Of a DNA stretch of 64,000 bases, positions 49,201 through 58,901 are shown in pieces; the first letter of the stretch is position 1, and every line of letters starts with the position of its first letter. Made by a program: the position numbers and the translations under genes. Below the pieces are notes generated by a model. The model did no database searches. It saw only the letters and a program-made list of their open reading frames with translations, and was not told the DNA's origin. Source of the DNA: Limnoperna fortunei (taxonomy: Eukaryota; Mollusca; Bivalvia; Mytilida; Modiolidae); assembly GCA_944474755.1 (NCBI GenBank), contig OX104114.1, forward strand, positions 78,230,623-78,294,622, in the 5' to 3' direction.

Positions 49201-51235
49201 AATGACAAGGTTAAAGAAAGGGAAAATGGAGACGAATACAAAAACACACTGTATAAATCAAGCAAGTATATACATGTTTTACCCTGATACTAGTACAGTA
49301 GTACACTCGAATTTCGGCGATAAAAATGTCTTTCGCGGTGTAGCTTTAACAGACGGTAATTTGATTGAAACACCTGTATTTTATTATTGAGGAGTCATTT
49401 GTTTAGAGAATTAATTTCAAGATATGTTAACAGTAATTTCGCCTTGTACTAATCGTCGACATTGTTAAATGATGGAAAATCGCTGAAATTCGAGTGTTGA
49501 CGCAATTCGAGTGGGTGACCATAAGACATTTGAGTTAAACAAGGACAATAATGTTATCGATTAAAGGGTTTTCTAAATGACCTTAACATTATCTTCAGAC
49601 TAATTTGTCTGTGTATATAGACATAAACGTGGTATCTGAAACAGTGTGTTATATTTAGAGCGCATGGTACTTATATCATTCTAAAACGGATAAAAGTTCT
49701 GATTAAGGTTTCCTCGTGTTTTAGACATTGTCATTCATTTCACACTTGAACAGGTTTCTCGCTGTATATAAATAGATATTCCTGACGAAAAGCTCTCCAC
49801 TCTCCATTAGCATTTACGCTAACTTTATAACCAAGGACTAAATTTCAACCTTATAACCATTGCCAAATGTGTGAAAAGTGAATTCAAGTTTGATTTTCTT
49901 TTCTTCTTTTCTCCTTACAGTTATGTATCTTGCAATAGGAGTAGCATCCGGGATGGGATTGGTATTTGCAATTAGTGTAATAGTTTATGTTGGTAAAAGG
50001 TGCGTACAAACGATAAATATTTAATTATATATTTCGGCTGAATGTTTTGTAGCAGTCACTATCAGTCTTGTTATTATTAAACATTCATATAAATTTTTCG
50101 TATATAACCACATTCTAACTTAAATCATAAGAAAATACACAGTTAACGTAACCACAATCATACATGGAAGGTTTATGCATTTTAATGAGGTCAAAACCAG
50201 AGTAAACTGTATTTATGTTACACACGTAGACTATGCCTTGTTTCATTCTGGATTTCCCATCTTTTAATATGGTATTTTTGTTAAAAATATATGATATTAT
50301 AAAATATAAACTCTTTTGCCAACGTTACGAGGAACACTGCCGTCTTTATTTAAGGCAATTTGTATTTATGCTTGTTGTTTAAATATACTTTTTGTAACTG
50401 TTTCGTAATCCTTTTCAAATTTAGCACATGCTTCTTCTTTTGTTAATTCAGAAACGTTGAAGAAATGTAAGAAACGTAGACAGCTGTTTCCAAAACGTGT
50501 TTTGTGGTCGACAAAACAAATGCAAACCTTTGTGTTAGTACTAGTTTTAAAAAATGATAATAAACTGTTAAACATATATTTTTTATATTTTATTTTACTA
50601 CGCTTTCTACATTGTTTTTCAGATGCAAATCAAGAGAAACCGAGTTTAAAACCGTTCGTTATCCGACAGTCATCGGAAACCCTATTCTAAGATATGCGAG
50701 CGACGCTCCCAGTAATCATGCTTCGTCAGAACCGGAAGTGCTTTATGAAATTCCATGTGATGCACAGGAATCACCGTTTCGAGCAACTCAAAGAATTCTG
50801 CAACAAAACTATGCGATAAGCAGAGATGGTTTTCCGACAAATTCGTGGAGGCGAAAGAAAGCGGAGCAACGCAATCGACAACCAGAAATTCGAAATATAA
50901 ACCCATATAACGAAAGATCGTATGGAGATACAAGCTTTATTATTCACAACGTTCGCGCACAATGTCACCCGAACTCAAGTTCCCAGGGGCAACCGATAGA
51001 TATAACGTATACTGGAAGCTTAGATACGAGACTGCGCAAACCTCCTCCACCTCGAAATGGTGACGTTAGGCTTTCAGAAACTTACAGTTTACCAGACCAA
51101 GGAAGAAAGCTTAGCGAACCTATCCTGCACGTTGACACGAGCGATTTGTACGCATGTGTAGAGAAAGCAATGCAAGACGCGGAAGAAGATTACTACGACA
51201 ACAAGGAGCCAACCATTCGTGTAACTTTGTGTTAA
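39960..51235 (+). CDS. CTLD(WSC)-CTLD transmembrane receptor, 9 exons
   Basis: Nine exons (39960-40227, 40756-40898, 41870-42002, 43424-43564, 44028-44243, 45292-45435, 49076-49261, 49921-49999, 50623-51235) join to exactly 1923 nt, 640 residues plus stop, with every phase matching. Domains by residue: signal peptide 1-27; first half of C-type lectin domain 1, 28-89; WSC domain about 101-180 with eight cysteines; second half of lectin domain 1, 182-228; lectin domain 2, about 233-348; juxtamembrane stalk 349-410; membrane span about 412-434; cytoplasmic tail 437-640. Predicted to sit in the plasma membrane and bind glycans or other ligands outside; this is family inference. The classic calcium/sugar motifs EPN, QPD and WND are not seen in either lectin domain, so sugar binding is not assured. 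I know no named orthologue. The start is the first ATG before a good signal peptide. Confidence 0.88.
40756..40898 (+). CDS. receptor exon 2: WSC domain first half
   Basis: Residues 90-137. Acceptor TTTTATAG, donor GTAAGT. It carries the WSC signature YRGCYRP, then LSAEKCYEMC and NWTGAVGLK with an N-glycosylation site (NWT). It enters in phase 1 and leaves in phase 0. WSC domains are cysteine-rich modules found in fungal wall sensors and in animal polycystin-type and kremen proteins; carbohydrate binding is commonly proposed. Confidence 0.9.
41870..42002 (+). CDS. receptor exon 3: WSC domain second half
   Basis: Residues 138-181. Acceptor ATTCCAG, donor GTAAGT. SVYCLCEDNL, then VRCDVSCSG and EMCGGAKGVSMY complete the eight-cysteine WSC pattern, including the typical CGG. 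An N-glycosylation site is at NIT. The exon starts in phase 0 and ends in phase 1, so exons 2 and 3 together form a symmetrical 1-1 module. Confidence 0.9.
43424..43564 (+). CDS. receptor exon 4: CTLD1 second half
   Basis: Residues 182-228. Acceptor TTTTGTAG, donor GTTAGT, phase 1 to 1. VFWGPNQPSAYGDCVYI, then LWYTASC and MRYICYF give the last three conserved cysteines and the closing strand of a C-type lectin domain. The first cysteine is in exon 1. The calcium-site tripeptide WND is replaced by WYT, and NQP takes the place of an EPN- or QPD-like loop. Confidence 0.88.
44028..44243 (+). CDS. receptor exon 5: CTLD2 first half
   Basis: Residues 229-300. Acceptor TTGACTAG, donor GTATGT, phase 1 to 1. 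EACGVRKSC suggests the extra N-terminal disulphide of long-form lectin domains. WHGSIKGCHLL and EYWIGLKRW, then WEW follow in standard order. An N-glycosylation site is at NGT. The exon ends two residues after the WxW core. Confidence 0.88.
45292..45435 (+). CDS. receptor exon 6: CTLD2 second half
   Basis: Residues 301-348. Acceptor TTCATAG, donor GTAGGT, phase 1 to 1. HKCAVLSHDGG, SSLCSDKKPFICQY supply the three remaining cysteines and end the fold. In this domain the intron between the halves contains no extra module, unlike lectin domain 1. Confidence 0.88.
45480..45990 (+). repeat. unclassified repeat E, copy 1
   Basis: Segments here reappear reverse-complemented at 60470-60800. Examples are GCGGTTTGTCCGAATACCAT (compare ATGGTATTCGAACAAACCGC), ACAAAAATGGC, and AAACAACAGAGGCATAGTAT. 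No reading frame or terminal repeat was identified. It lies in receptor intron 6. Confidence 0.6.
46095..46400 (+). repeat. SINE-2 copy in receptor intron 6
   Basis: It shares with 52185-52590 the blocks GCCCAGCGTGTC, GTGGTCGCGGACCGTAGTG, TTTGTTCCCGTTGATCCATC, CTTGTTCTTGCCCTGAATAT and the tail GCCAGACGTTAAC. It is diverged and lacks the CAATCA end. Confidence 0.65.
49076..49261 (+). CDS. receptor exon 7: charged juxtamembrane stalk
   Basis: Residues 349-410. Acceptor TTTCAG. A hydrophilic stretch rich in E, K, D and N (for example KVKERENGDEYK) without cysteines. The in-frame donor that fits exon 8 is a GC site, CAA before GCAAGT, in phase 1. No GT donor gives the right phase. The exon is less certain than its neighbours because no domain supports it, but it keeps the frame open over 62 codons between a good acceptor and the membrane exon. 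Confidence 0.72.
49921..49999 (+). CDS. receptor exon 8: transmembrane segment
   Basis: Residues 411-436. Acceptor TCCTTACAG after a pyrimidine-rich tract, donor GTGCGT. It encodes the membrane span YLAIGVASGMGLVFAISV and then VYVGKR, a positive stop-transfer end. It enters in phase 1 and leaves in phase 2. Confidence 0.85.
50623..51235 (+). CDS. receptor exon 9: cytoplasmic tail
   Basis: Residues 437-640 and stop. Acceptor TTTTTCAG after a T-rich tract. The 204-residue tail is polar, with 11 tyrosines. Two YxxP motifs (YEIP, YSLP) fit the consensus for Crk-type SH2 domains; a KPPPPR stretch could bind SH3 domains. No canonical ITIM or ITAM was found. The acidic end includes EEDYYDNKEP. Signalling through tyrosine phosphorylation is inferred from motifs only. 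Confidence 0.87.
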
Positions 51236-51242
51236 GACCTGG

Positions 51243-51307
51243 AATAAATATATTCATGCATTGTACATATATTGTTAAATTTGATTTGTATATATTTCCA
51301 CAATAAA
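51243..51307 (+). terminator. poly(A) signals of receptor gene
   Basis: AATAAA occurs at 51243-51248, just after the stop codon, and again at 51302-51307. The second is better placed for cleavage shortly downstream. Confidence 0.6.
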
Positions 51308-51711
51308 GTGATAAATTATTAGAGACGTTATAAAGCAAACAACTTAAATATACCCCAACTCATTAGCGAGACTATAATGTTTTTCAATCGTATTTCTTCA
51401 AAGATTTGACGCCTATCATGACCAATCATTTGAAATAAAGCTTTCATATTACACAAATAACAGCCATTTAATAAGAACACACTTTTGTCCGAAAAGGGGA
51501 TTTAAAAGATGGATCTTGTCGCTTATATAGAGCATTTACTTCTATTTTAAATCAAACATTGATGGGTAGTTGGTAATTTTGAGATATTTCACGTTTGAAA
51601 AATAATTGAAGATACATGACACTATTAGAGAATAAGTCAATGACAAACAAAAGAGGGGTCGAAAGCAAAACAAACTGACACACAACACAAAAACGAAATA
51701 TTTAGTCATTT

Positions 51712-52056
51712 AGGGGCCTCAGAGGCCGAGATGAAAGGTTTTTAGTCATTTACCATTGATCAGGAGGCCACTCATGTTACCGGTTCGAACCTTACTGTCG
51801 CAGGGTATGTCGAATTTAGCCCTAATTAATAAATTGATTCCAAATGAAAGCTGGACGCTGTAATATAGCTAAAAATTACTGAAAGTTCCCAGTTAAAACC
51901 CCGGACCTTCGGTAAGACAACTTTTCCTTTTCAATTAGAATTGAAGTCAAGCAAACTAATGCCCACATTGAGATTTGAACCCCAGTCTTAGTATTGACTG
52001 GCACGTGATCAATAGTAGATGACTTTCTACCTTAACTACTTTATCAGCTAAGCCCT
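51712..52056. repeat. two SINE-1 copies, head and tail facing
   Basis: 51712-51905 is a degenerate sense copy (GGGGCCTCAGAGGCCGAG, GGTTCGAACC, then CTGGACGCTGTAATATAGC). 51890-52056 is an antisense copy that keeps GGTTCAAATCTC-like and GATCAATAGTAGATGAC segments and ends at the GGGCTTAGC head. They converge at their GGGGTTTT parts, giving an inverted pair. Confidence 0.65.
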
Positions 52057-52184
52057 AAAATGATTTTGCATACTGTTATAACGGCTGAATGAATATTATT
52101 AAAATATTCCATATGATTGTGGTCAATGTACAAGAATACTTTCCAAATGTACCTTGACCTTTAATTGCATGTCTAGGCCCATAC

Positions 52185-52590
52185 TTGGGGGGGGGGGGGG
52201 GTTCCTAGTGCTACAGAGCAGCCCAGTGCGTCGCGGGTGGCGGATAGGGGGCGCTCTCTTTTGTTTTTGGGGGGTGTCAGGTCATTACACGAAAAGCCTG
52301 TTCGTGGACCGTAGTGGGTGACGTTTGTGGAGAGTGCCATGTTCCTTGCACGATAAAGAACCCTTTTTAGCTTTGAAAAAGAATAAGCTCATTGTAGCCA
52401 CTACAAAAGTCTAATTATCTCCCCCTTCCTAATATTCTATACTTTTACAGTAGCAGCCAAAATTCTGTTCCCTATGTCTCATCTCACCCTATTTTCGTTG
52501 ATCAATTTTTTTTAACTTGTCCTCGTCCTGAAAATAGCTGAAGTACTGCTCGCGGGACTTTTAAGCAAACATCCAATCAATCAATATTAC
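52185..52590 (+). repeat. SINE-2 copy, best example
   Basis: A poly-G run (about 52187-52201) is followed by CAGCCCAGTGCGTCGCGGG, GTTCGTGGACCGTAGTGGG and a TCATTGTAGCCACTACAAAAG block. Then come CGTTGATCA, CCTCGTCCTGAAAATAGCTG and the tail GCAAACATCCAATCAATCAA. I see no clear A and B boxes, so 'SINE' rests on size, copy number (46095, 60050 and fragments) and the simple-repeat tail. Confidence 0.6.
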
Positions 52591-53189
52591 CGGCGACAAC
52601 TTCGGAAAATATTCTTCTACATGACAAAAAACATGGAATATTTGTTATATTATGTTTTATCAAATATTAGATTGACATAAATTCCGTTCATGTCTTTATG
52701 AGAAACATTAGAGACTCTCTGTCGCAAATGTACACCTGATTATTCACCCAAATGTACACCTGTTTAGTGGCGCAAATATCAAAGTGTCAGTATTTTTTGC
52801 CTTTTGTCTATTTAATTTTATGGAAATATTACAAAGAATGACAAAATTTCATCAAAATAATACGCAAACTTTTGCAATAGTAGTTCTCATCAATAAAAAG
52901 TAGGATCTACATGTCTGACCTGCTCTGACCTTCCTACGAAGGTTCTATTGGATGTACAAATACACAACATGCGGTTACATTTAAACATCACGCTGTTATA
53001 GTACCTTGAAAATATTATGAGGCGAGCCAGATACTAGCGAGACATGTGTGACTGCAAGGCTTCTGGATAATTATAACTTAAGTTTAGTTTCCTCTTACAA
53101 AATTTAAGGTTTATTCGACGACTGGCTTTTGACGATTAATGCCTTTGATTGATACATATATTTTCTAACAAAATGCAATATGATCATAA
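52591..53189. other. intergenic, nothing recognised
   Basis: AT-rich sequence between SINE-2 and the LINE. Nothing gene-like is visible. Confidence 0.5.
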
Positions 53190-54575
53190 TAGATTGCTAA
53201 AATATCAGGTGACAAGAAAAGCACTTATCAAAATATATCTCTCTTTCATTCGGCCAGTTTTGGAATATGGTGATATAGTATGGAACAACTGTACTCTATA
53301 CGAAGCAAATCTACTTGAGAGTGTACAGGTTGAAGCCGCAAGAATCATTACAGGTCTCCGTGTCAGCTCCTCAAAATCAAAATTATATGAGGAACTTGGC
53401 TGGGAACCCTTACATAAGCGTAGGGAAAAACATCAGCTTGTTCTCAGGTTTAAAATAATAAATGGCATTGCTCCTGATTATTTATCTCATATAGTACAAC
53501 CCTTTGTTGATAACCTACATAATTATAACCTTCGCCAACAAATATCTAGCGACTATTTGCGTCTTCCCTTCTGTAACACTATGGCATTTGCTAAAAGCTT
53601 CTTACCAAGCACAATAAATTCTTGGAATAAATTACCAACATCAACAAAGTCCAGTCCCTCTGTTGATGTCTTTAAAAAACGTTTAAAATCAGACCACAGA
53701 AAGGCACCTGAATATTTTAACACAGGTAATAGAAAAGAAAATATACACCTTTGTCAACTAAGGAATGAAGCTAGCAACTTAAACTACCATTTGTACCTTC
53801 ATCACTTGACCGATAACCCTAACTGCCCACACTGCAGGAACTGGATTGAGGACAACTCTCACTTTTTCCTAACATGTCCTTCATATACAGAATATAGAAG
53901 GTCACTGCAGAAAGTATGCAATGATATAAATATTGATTACAACCTGAATAATATTCTATTTGGTAATGCAACTCTTTCTTATGTCGATAATGTAAAACTA
54001 CAATTGTCAGTACAGAAATATATTAAAGAGTGTAAAAGATTCTTGTAACTCAATATTTTTAATACACACATGCATGGTGGAATGAGTATGACAACTACTT
54101 GACATACAGTCTATGTTACATTATTATTATTATATTTATTTTCTTTCTTTATTTATTTTTTTTTCTCCTTCTTCTTTTCTTTTGTATTAGAATAATCTCA
54201 CTCAACTATTTTTTTTTTCCTTCACATTCATGATACTCTTAAAATAATATAACCTATTATATTTAAAGCCCAGACTATTAGAAGTAAACTAAACTACAGA
54301 ATAGGCAACTATTGTTATAATAATTATTTAATTTTCCATAAGATAACTCAATATTTAGTTCATGTATTCTTTTAATTTTGCACCATTGATAATACTAGAG
54401 TTGTCTTTCTTGCTACACTATTATTGATACAATTGTACATGGTATATTTTTATATTTTTGTTGATACATTATTCCACCTGTTGAATGTTGCCTAAATGGA
54501 GAGGATATATATAGGCTTTGCCTGCTATCCAATCCATTTCAGATTTATTTCTGAATAAAATATGTTTAAAGTATA
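53190..54575 (+). mobile_element. 5'-truncated LINE, RT C-terminal part and 3' UTR
   Basis: An open frame to a stop at 54046-54048 encodes the end of a non-LTR reverse-transcriptase polyprotein. It has RKALIKIYLSFIRPVLEYGD and WNNCT, then VQVEAARIITGL, LGWEPLHKRRE and FFNSWNKLP-type motifs (here INSWNKLP). Last comes a zinc-knuckle-like CPHCRNWIEDNSHFFLTC. This is the thumb and C-terminal region of CR1/L2- or Jockey-like elements, about 280 residues of the usual 900 or more. The catalytic part is missing by 5' truncation near 53190, a normal result of LINE insertion. The frame has no stop, so the copy is young. The downstream 500 bp is its probable 3' UTR, ending GAATAAAATATGTTTAAAG. Confidence 0.87.
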
Positions 54576-55854
54576 ATAGATTTTTCTACTAAAGGTCATA
54601 TTTTGCCAAAACATCAAATAACGTTTGCCAGTGTCTCGCAGAAGATGCTACATGTAGTCCAGCCAATTATTCCCTGTCAGCTCAAATAAATTATCTTTAA
54701 AATGCTTTCAGTCATGAATATTCACTTTCTAAGAATTGTGCAGAATATTTTTTATAACGCTTCCAAGAGACAATATAGAATCATTCTTAACACGTCGTTT
54801 ATATTTGAACACTGACTTTCACAAATTTAAAAACTCTAGACGAGTTTAACCGCCATAATAATTATGAAACAGCATATGTAATAAATAAGTAACAAATATT
54901 CGTGCAGATATTCTTTATTTTTTAAGGATTATGTAAACAGTCCTATTAGATTTTGGTTGATAAATATCATCAAAGTGGGTAAGTTAACTACGAAACAATT
55001 CTCCTTTGATCTTCGTGTTAAATTGTTATTTGCCATATATCTTCAAGCAGACGAATAGTTTTTGTCACTTCTTTTACTTAGTAATAAATTTTTTAATAAT
55101 TAATTTTATAATCATTTGTGAAATATAAATATGTCAATATGTCAGTATTTTTTTTATTACAATTTTAAATGTTAAAACAAAAGACGTCATGACTCCAAAA
55201 GTATTTCAACGTCGCACAATTAAATAGTTATTTAAATAACAAAAGTTTGACGGTTCACGATTTAATTATTTCCGCTTTCTAACTAGTTGATTGTTAATTG
55301 TCAATTCAGAATATCGAGTTTCATAAGTGATTACTTACTAAATATACGCAGTTACTCTCAATTAAATATCCTTTGTTTTTTGTTTTTGTTTTGTCCGGTT
55401 GTTAAAACAATGATATCAGTCGTCAATAATTACACATACCTTTAAGGCGTCTAATATCTTAACATTTTGGAGTTATAAACTGTATTTGTAAGTATGTAGC
55501 TTTGTTTTAATTTACATCATACATGTTTAACATTAAAATACTACTTACGTTTCTGATTATACCAAAACTAAAACAAAATAACCGCTTTAATTCAAACGGT
55601 AACATATGGTATCGGTTGTATGAAACCTATGAACACTAAATTTTCACCATTCGAACATTTTAAATTAGCAATATTGTTTGCACCATTCGAAAACAAAAAC
55701 GACATAATAAAATACATAAAATGTATTTTTCTAGAATTTTAACAAATCATAAAGCTGAATAAACGAGTAATATTTTATTAAAGAAGCACATTTGACAGTT
55801 TTCATTAAAACTATTGTAGGTCAATTCGTATTACAATATACTTCTGCTACAAAG
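54576..55854. other. intergenic, 5' flank of EEP-like gene
   Basis: AT-rich DNA with no repeat family seen elsewhere. It should contain the promoter of the gene at 55855, but I see no definite element. Confidence 0.4.
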
Positions 55855-56631
55855 ATGGCGACAGTTCTGTTGATGAATGCAAGCGGGAAACAAACCCCTA
55901 AAATCAACAAAAATATAGATGTCCTTGGAATTAGAAAAACTGCAAGAAGGGACATTATTCTTCAAACAAAGGCAAGTGTTGTACTCGTACAAGAATCGGA
56001 GTTAAATATTGATAGTTTTCTGCCAAGGACAGGGCGTTATCCGAAGTTCGGATGTCTTGGAAGTAAGCAAGCTGCCATACTATTCCGTACAGAAGTTTTT
56101 GAACTAACTGGCTGTGCTTCGTTACGACGAGAAGTAAGTGCTCTCTGTGAAGAGTTGGAGAAAACAAACATTTTAAGAACTGAAAACGAAGTGATGTCGA
56201 GGTTGTGTTTGGGACAACTTCAAATGCTTAGAAATGATTTAAAGTTTCTTTTCATTTCGTGGAGTGGGCCCGCTTATTCCGACGTAGAGCGCCGGAAGTT
56301 GGTTTTGAAAGATATGCTTACGCTCATTGATATGTATATGGTTGGAAAACCAGTTTCAATTCTTATCGGTGGTGAATTTAACTTAAACTACAGCGATGTG
56401 AAAGAAATAATTGGGGAATATCAATATTTCTACTTGTGTGAGTGCTCAAAGGAGGATAAATATCCAAAGAAATCAAATTATTTCATTATTTCAAAGCCTA
56501 TGGCATCAATGATCGGGGACGTTCATGTGTTTGATGTAAATTCCTTTTTGAGATTTCGGTACCGCGTTAATCAGCCAGACTTGAAACAAATCCTCAGTCA
56601 CGAGCCTATATTCTTAAATTTGCATATCTAA
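55855..56631 (+). CDS. EEP-fold-like protein, single exon, 258 aa
   Basis: A 258-residue open frame. The start chosen is the ATG at 55855 (AAGATGG, good context); the frame is open upstream for 21 codons but without an ATG. Motif order recalls the endonuclease/exonuclease/phosphatase superfamily: SVVLVQES (metal-binding E), SKQAAILFR, FLFISWSGP, SILIGGEFNLNYSD (compare GDFN) and ILSHEPIFLNL (compare SDHxP). In this reading the GDFN aspartate is glutamate and the SDH aspartate is serine, so activity is doubtful. No signal peptide or membrane span is seen. Single-exon form and AT-rich flanks could mean retroposition or descent from a LINE endonuclease, but no reverse-transcriptase part follows. 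Identification is by motif order only. Confidence 0.62.
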   Translation: MATVLLMNASGKQTPKINKNIDVLGIRKTARRDIILQTKASVVLVQESELNIDSFLPRTGRYPKFGCLGSKQAAILFRTEVFELTGCASLRREVSALCEELEKTNILRTENEVMSRLCLGQLQMLRNDLKFLFISWSGPAYSDVERRKLVLKDMLTLIDMYMVGKPVSILIGGEFNLNYSDVKEIIGEYQYFYLCECSKEDKYPKKSNYFIISKPMASMIGDVHVFDVNSFLRFRYRVNQPDLKQILSHEPIFLNLHI

Positions 56632-57361
56632 CTTTTGAAATAAACGCAGCTTCAAAATACAAGTGTTAAAGGGTTTCAAAAATGTCAGTGACAACCAAAA
56701 TATACAAATGACAATACAAACTATACATTTAAACAGTTCATCTATGTGTTCGATGACAAGAGCATTAAAACTCGCCTGCGATTTATCGCGTGTCCATGTC
56801 CAAACACGGCAAGTATGACATCAATAAAACACAAAGCCATGCACATTTTATTTTGTTGATATAGATAATAATCCATGACCTTTTTCCATATTTGCCCTGG
56901 TATCATCCATATTGGCCGAGACGCAGCCAACATACTAGATATCAGTCAGTACCCATCTCTGTGGGCACCGCCGACCTTGAGGTCAAGGTGAAATTCATCA
57001 ACCATGGTATGCGACACATTGCCTTGATATTATCTACCCACATTCCAAATATCAAAAGCCTACTTGCGGACGGACGCACGGACGGACGGACAGACAGATT
57101 CAGCACTATTTGGCGTTCGCAATTACAAAGTTATAGTTTTGATTTTTTTATTATCAATTTTAAACTCAATATGTATTGGGTTTTAAATAGCTGTTTTAAA
57201 TTAATTTCACGATTAATTGAACGATGTTAGCAAGCTATTGTTCTCAGAATATAGATAAAAGAAGTAAGACATGTTCTACTCATGCAATCGAAAGACACAG
57301 AATCGTCAGTTTTGTTTTAATAGGGACTGACATGAACACTATCTCGAGTTTGTTTTACTTA
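56632..57361. repeat. downstream region with Pearl-like fragment
   Basis: An AATAAA at 56639-56644 lies just after the EEP-like stop. From about 56750 to 57125 there is a repeat-like block with GACCTTGAGGTCAAGGTGAA and a (GGAC)n(AGAC)n microsatellite near 57068-57098. That order matches the right half of the tandem-core elements. The GAGGTCAAGGT motif also occurs in element C. No clear ends were found. Confidence 0.45.
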
Positions 57362-58901
57362 GGCCACACCAAATAAATTTCTTGTTCTACGGACCCGACC
57401 GCACATATTTTATCGAAATCGAAAAAATAATATTAAAAAAAATTTCCGCTCCCCGCTCCGGGAAAGTCATCCGGAATTTTTATTTTACTTTTTTTGAAAT
57501 CTTAATCTTGTGAACGCTTAATGTAACTGCCGTTTTATTGCATCACAAACAAACAAAAATATTGGTGTATTTTGAAAAAGGAAAAGAAACAATCATACCG
57601 TTTTAGTAGAGTGGATATTTGTCATAAAGGAAGGCATGGTTGTCCAAACACGGCGATTTATTTCAGTGGTGGTGCGTTGGCACAGCTTTTTCAAAGATGT
57701 GTCAAAATCAAAACATTTCGACCTTAGGTTAGCGCCGACATAAACGTAAAACGAGGTTACAGGAACATTCAAATATAAAAAATGTGAAATCAAAGTTCGT
57801 GAGTAATATTTGTATTTATAGAAGATAGGATGTTGGAGCAGGATTGCCAGATCATGATCAGTACCAAAAAACTTAATTCGACTGACACTTCCAACAGCAT
57901 GGTGAACATTTAGCCTCAGTAATAAAGCACATTCGATTTTTGTTTATCTCCACCAAGATAAAACAAAATGACCACAGAAACTACAATGCTTATTAAATTT
58001 GTTCACATTGTTGCAAGGGTTGTGATATATCCAACAAAAAAAAGAAAATGAAATTACTGGTAATGGTTGTTCAGTGAACATTATTTGTGGAAAGGTTAAA
58101 GTAATTTTTATTAAGAGTCAGCATATAACTGTTTGAACTGGTTGTTGTCTTATTATCATTTTTCATATATATCTCTGTTTTCTAATGGCTTGCATGGGAC
58201 TTGAATTTTTTCTCTCAAAAATTGGACATTGGACACCATGTATCTATAATTTTGGATTGTCTTTGGTTGTTCAATCAAAAGGGAAAGTCTCAATAAATGG
58301 GAATATTACAGCAAACACAATAAATGGGATATAACTTATTTTATGACATTTTAAAATTCATTCCTCTAGAAAGCTTCATCAATAAATGATGTACAGTGTA
58401 GTCAGTTGTGCATTTTAAATAATGTCTAAAAAATATTTTTTTTGCAAATGAAGATGTGACATGTATGCATTCTTTTGCTTCCATCTGTCTCTAATGCTTT
58501 GAAAGTCATATATGTAGTATGTTGTATATGACCTACAATACTGAATTGTTTAAAAGGTGCAATTGATTGTACATAAATTGAATGATGAACCCATAATTAC
58601 AAAATATAATTAATCTATTCATTTAAATGCTTTGGTAAACTTAAGGTAAGCATAGTATGCCCAATTCTGACAGAAAATCACAATGAAACTGAATTTTGCG
58701 AATATATACATTGATGAAAGTACATTTTCTTATTTAAAAAAAAAAAAAAAATTAAAAAAAGTTATCGCTCGCCTCAAATTTTTCTGTTCGCCTATGATTT
58801 TTTGAAAATCCAAATAATAATATTAAAATTATTATTTCGCTCGCTCGCCCCGTTTTAAAATGACAAAAATCCGAAGAACAAGAAATTAAATTGGTGTGGC
58901 C
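57362..58901. mobile_element. Harbinger-like non-autonomous element, 1540 bp
   Basis: Inverted ends of about 33 bp: the left begins GGCCACACCAAATAAATTTC at 57362, the right ends GGTGTGGCC at 58901, with a TTCTTGTTCT block in both. TTA is duplicated at 57359-57361 and 58902-58904. The 3-bp TTA target and GGCC start are shared with the 439-bp element at 21585, but the internal sequence differs. No transposase frame is present; the longest frame is 66 codons. Confidence 0.75.

Larger units (their letters stand above)
40228..50622 (+). other. receptor introns
   Basis: Eight introns: 40228-40755, 40899-41869, 42003-43423, 43565-44027, 44244-45291, 45436-49075, 49262-49920 and 50000-50622. The 3.6 kb intron 6 carries a repeat shared with 60470-60800 and a SINE-2 copy. 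The others show no named repeat. A small exon-like stretch at 42868-42895 in intron 3 has splice-like borders, but including it breaks the frame. Confidence 0.75.
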
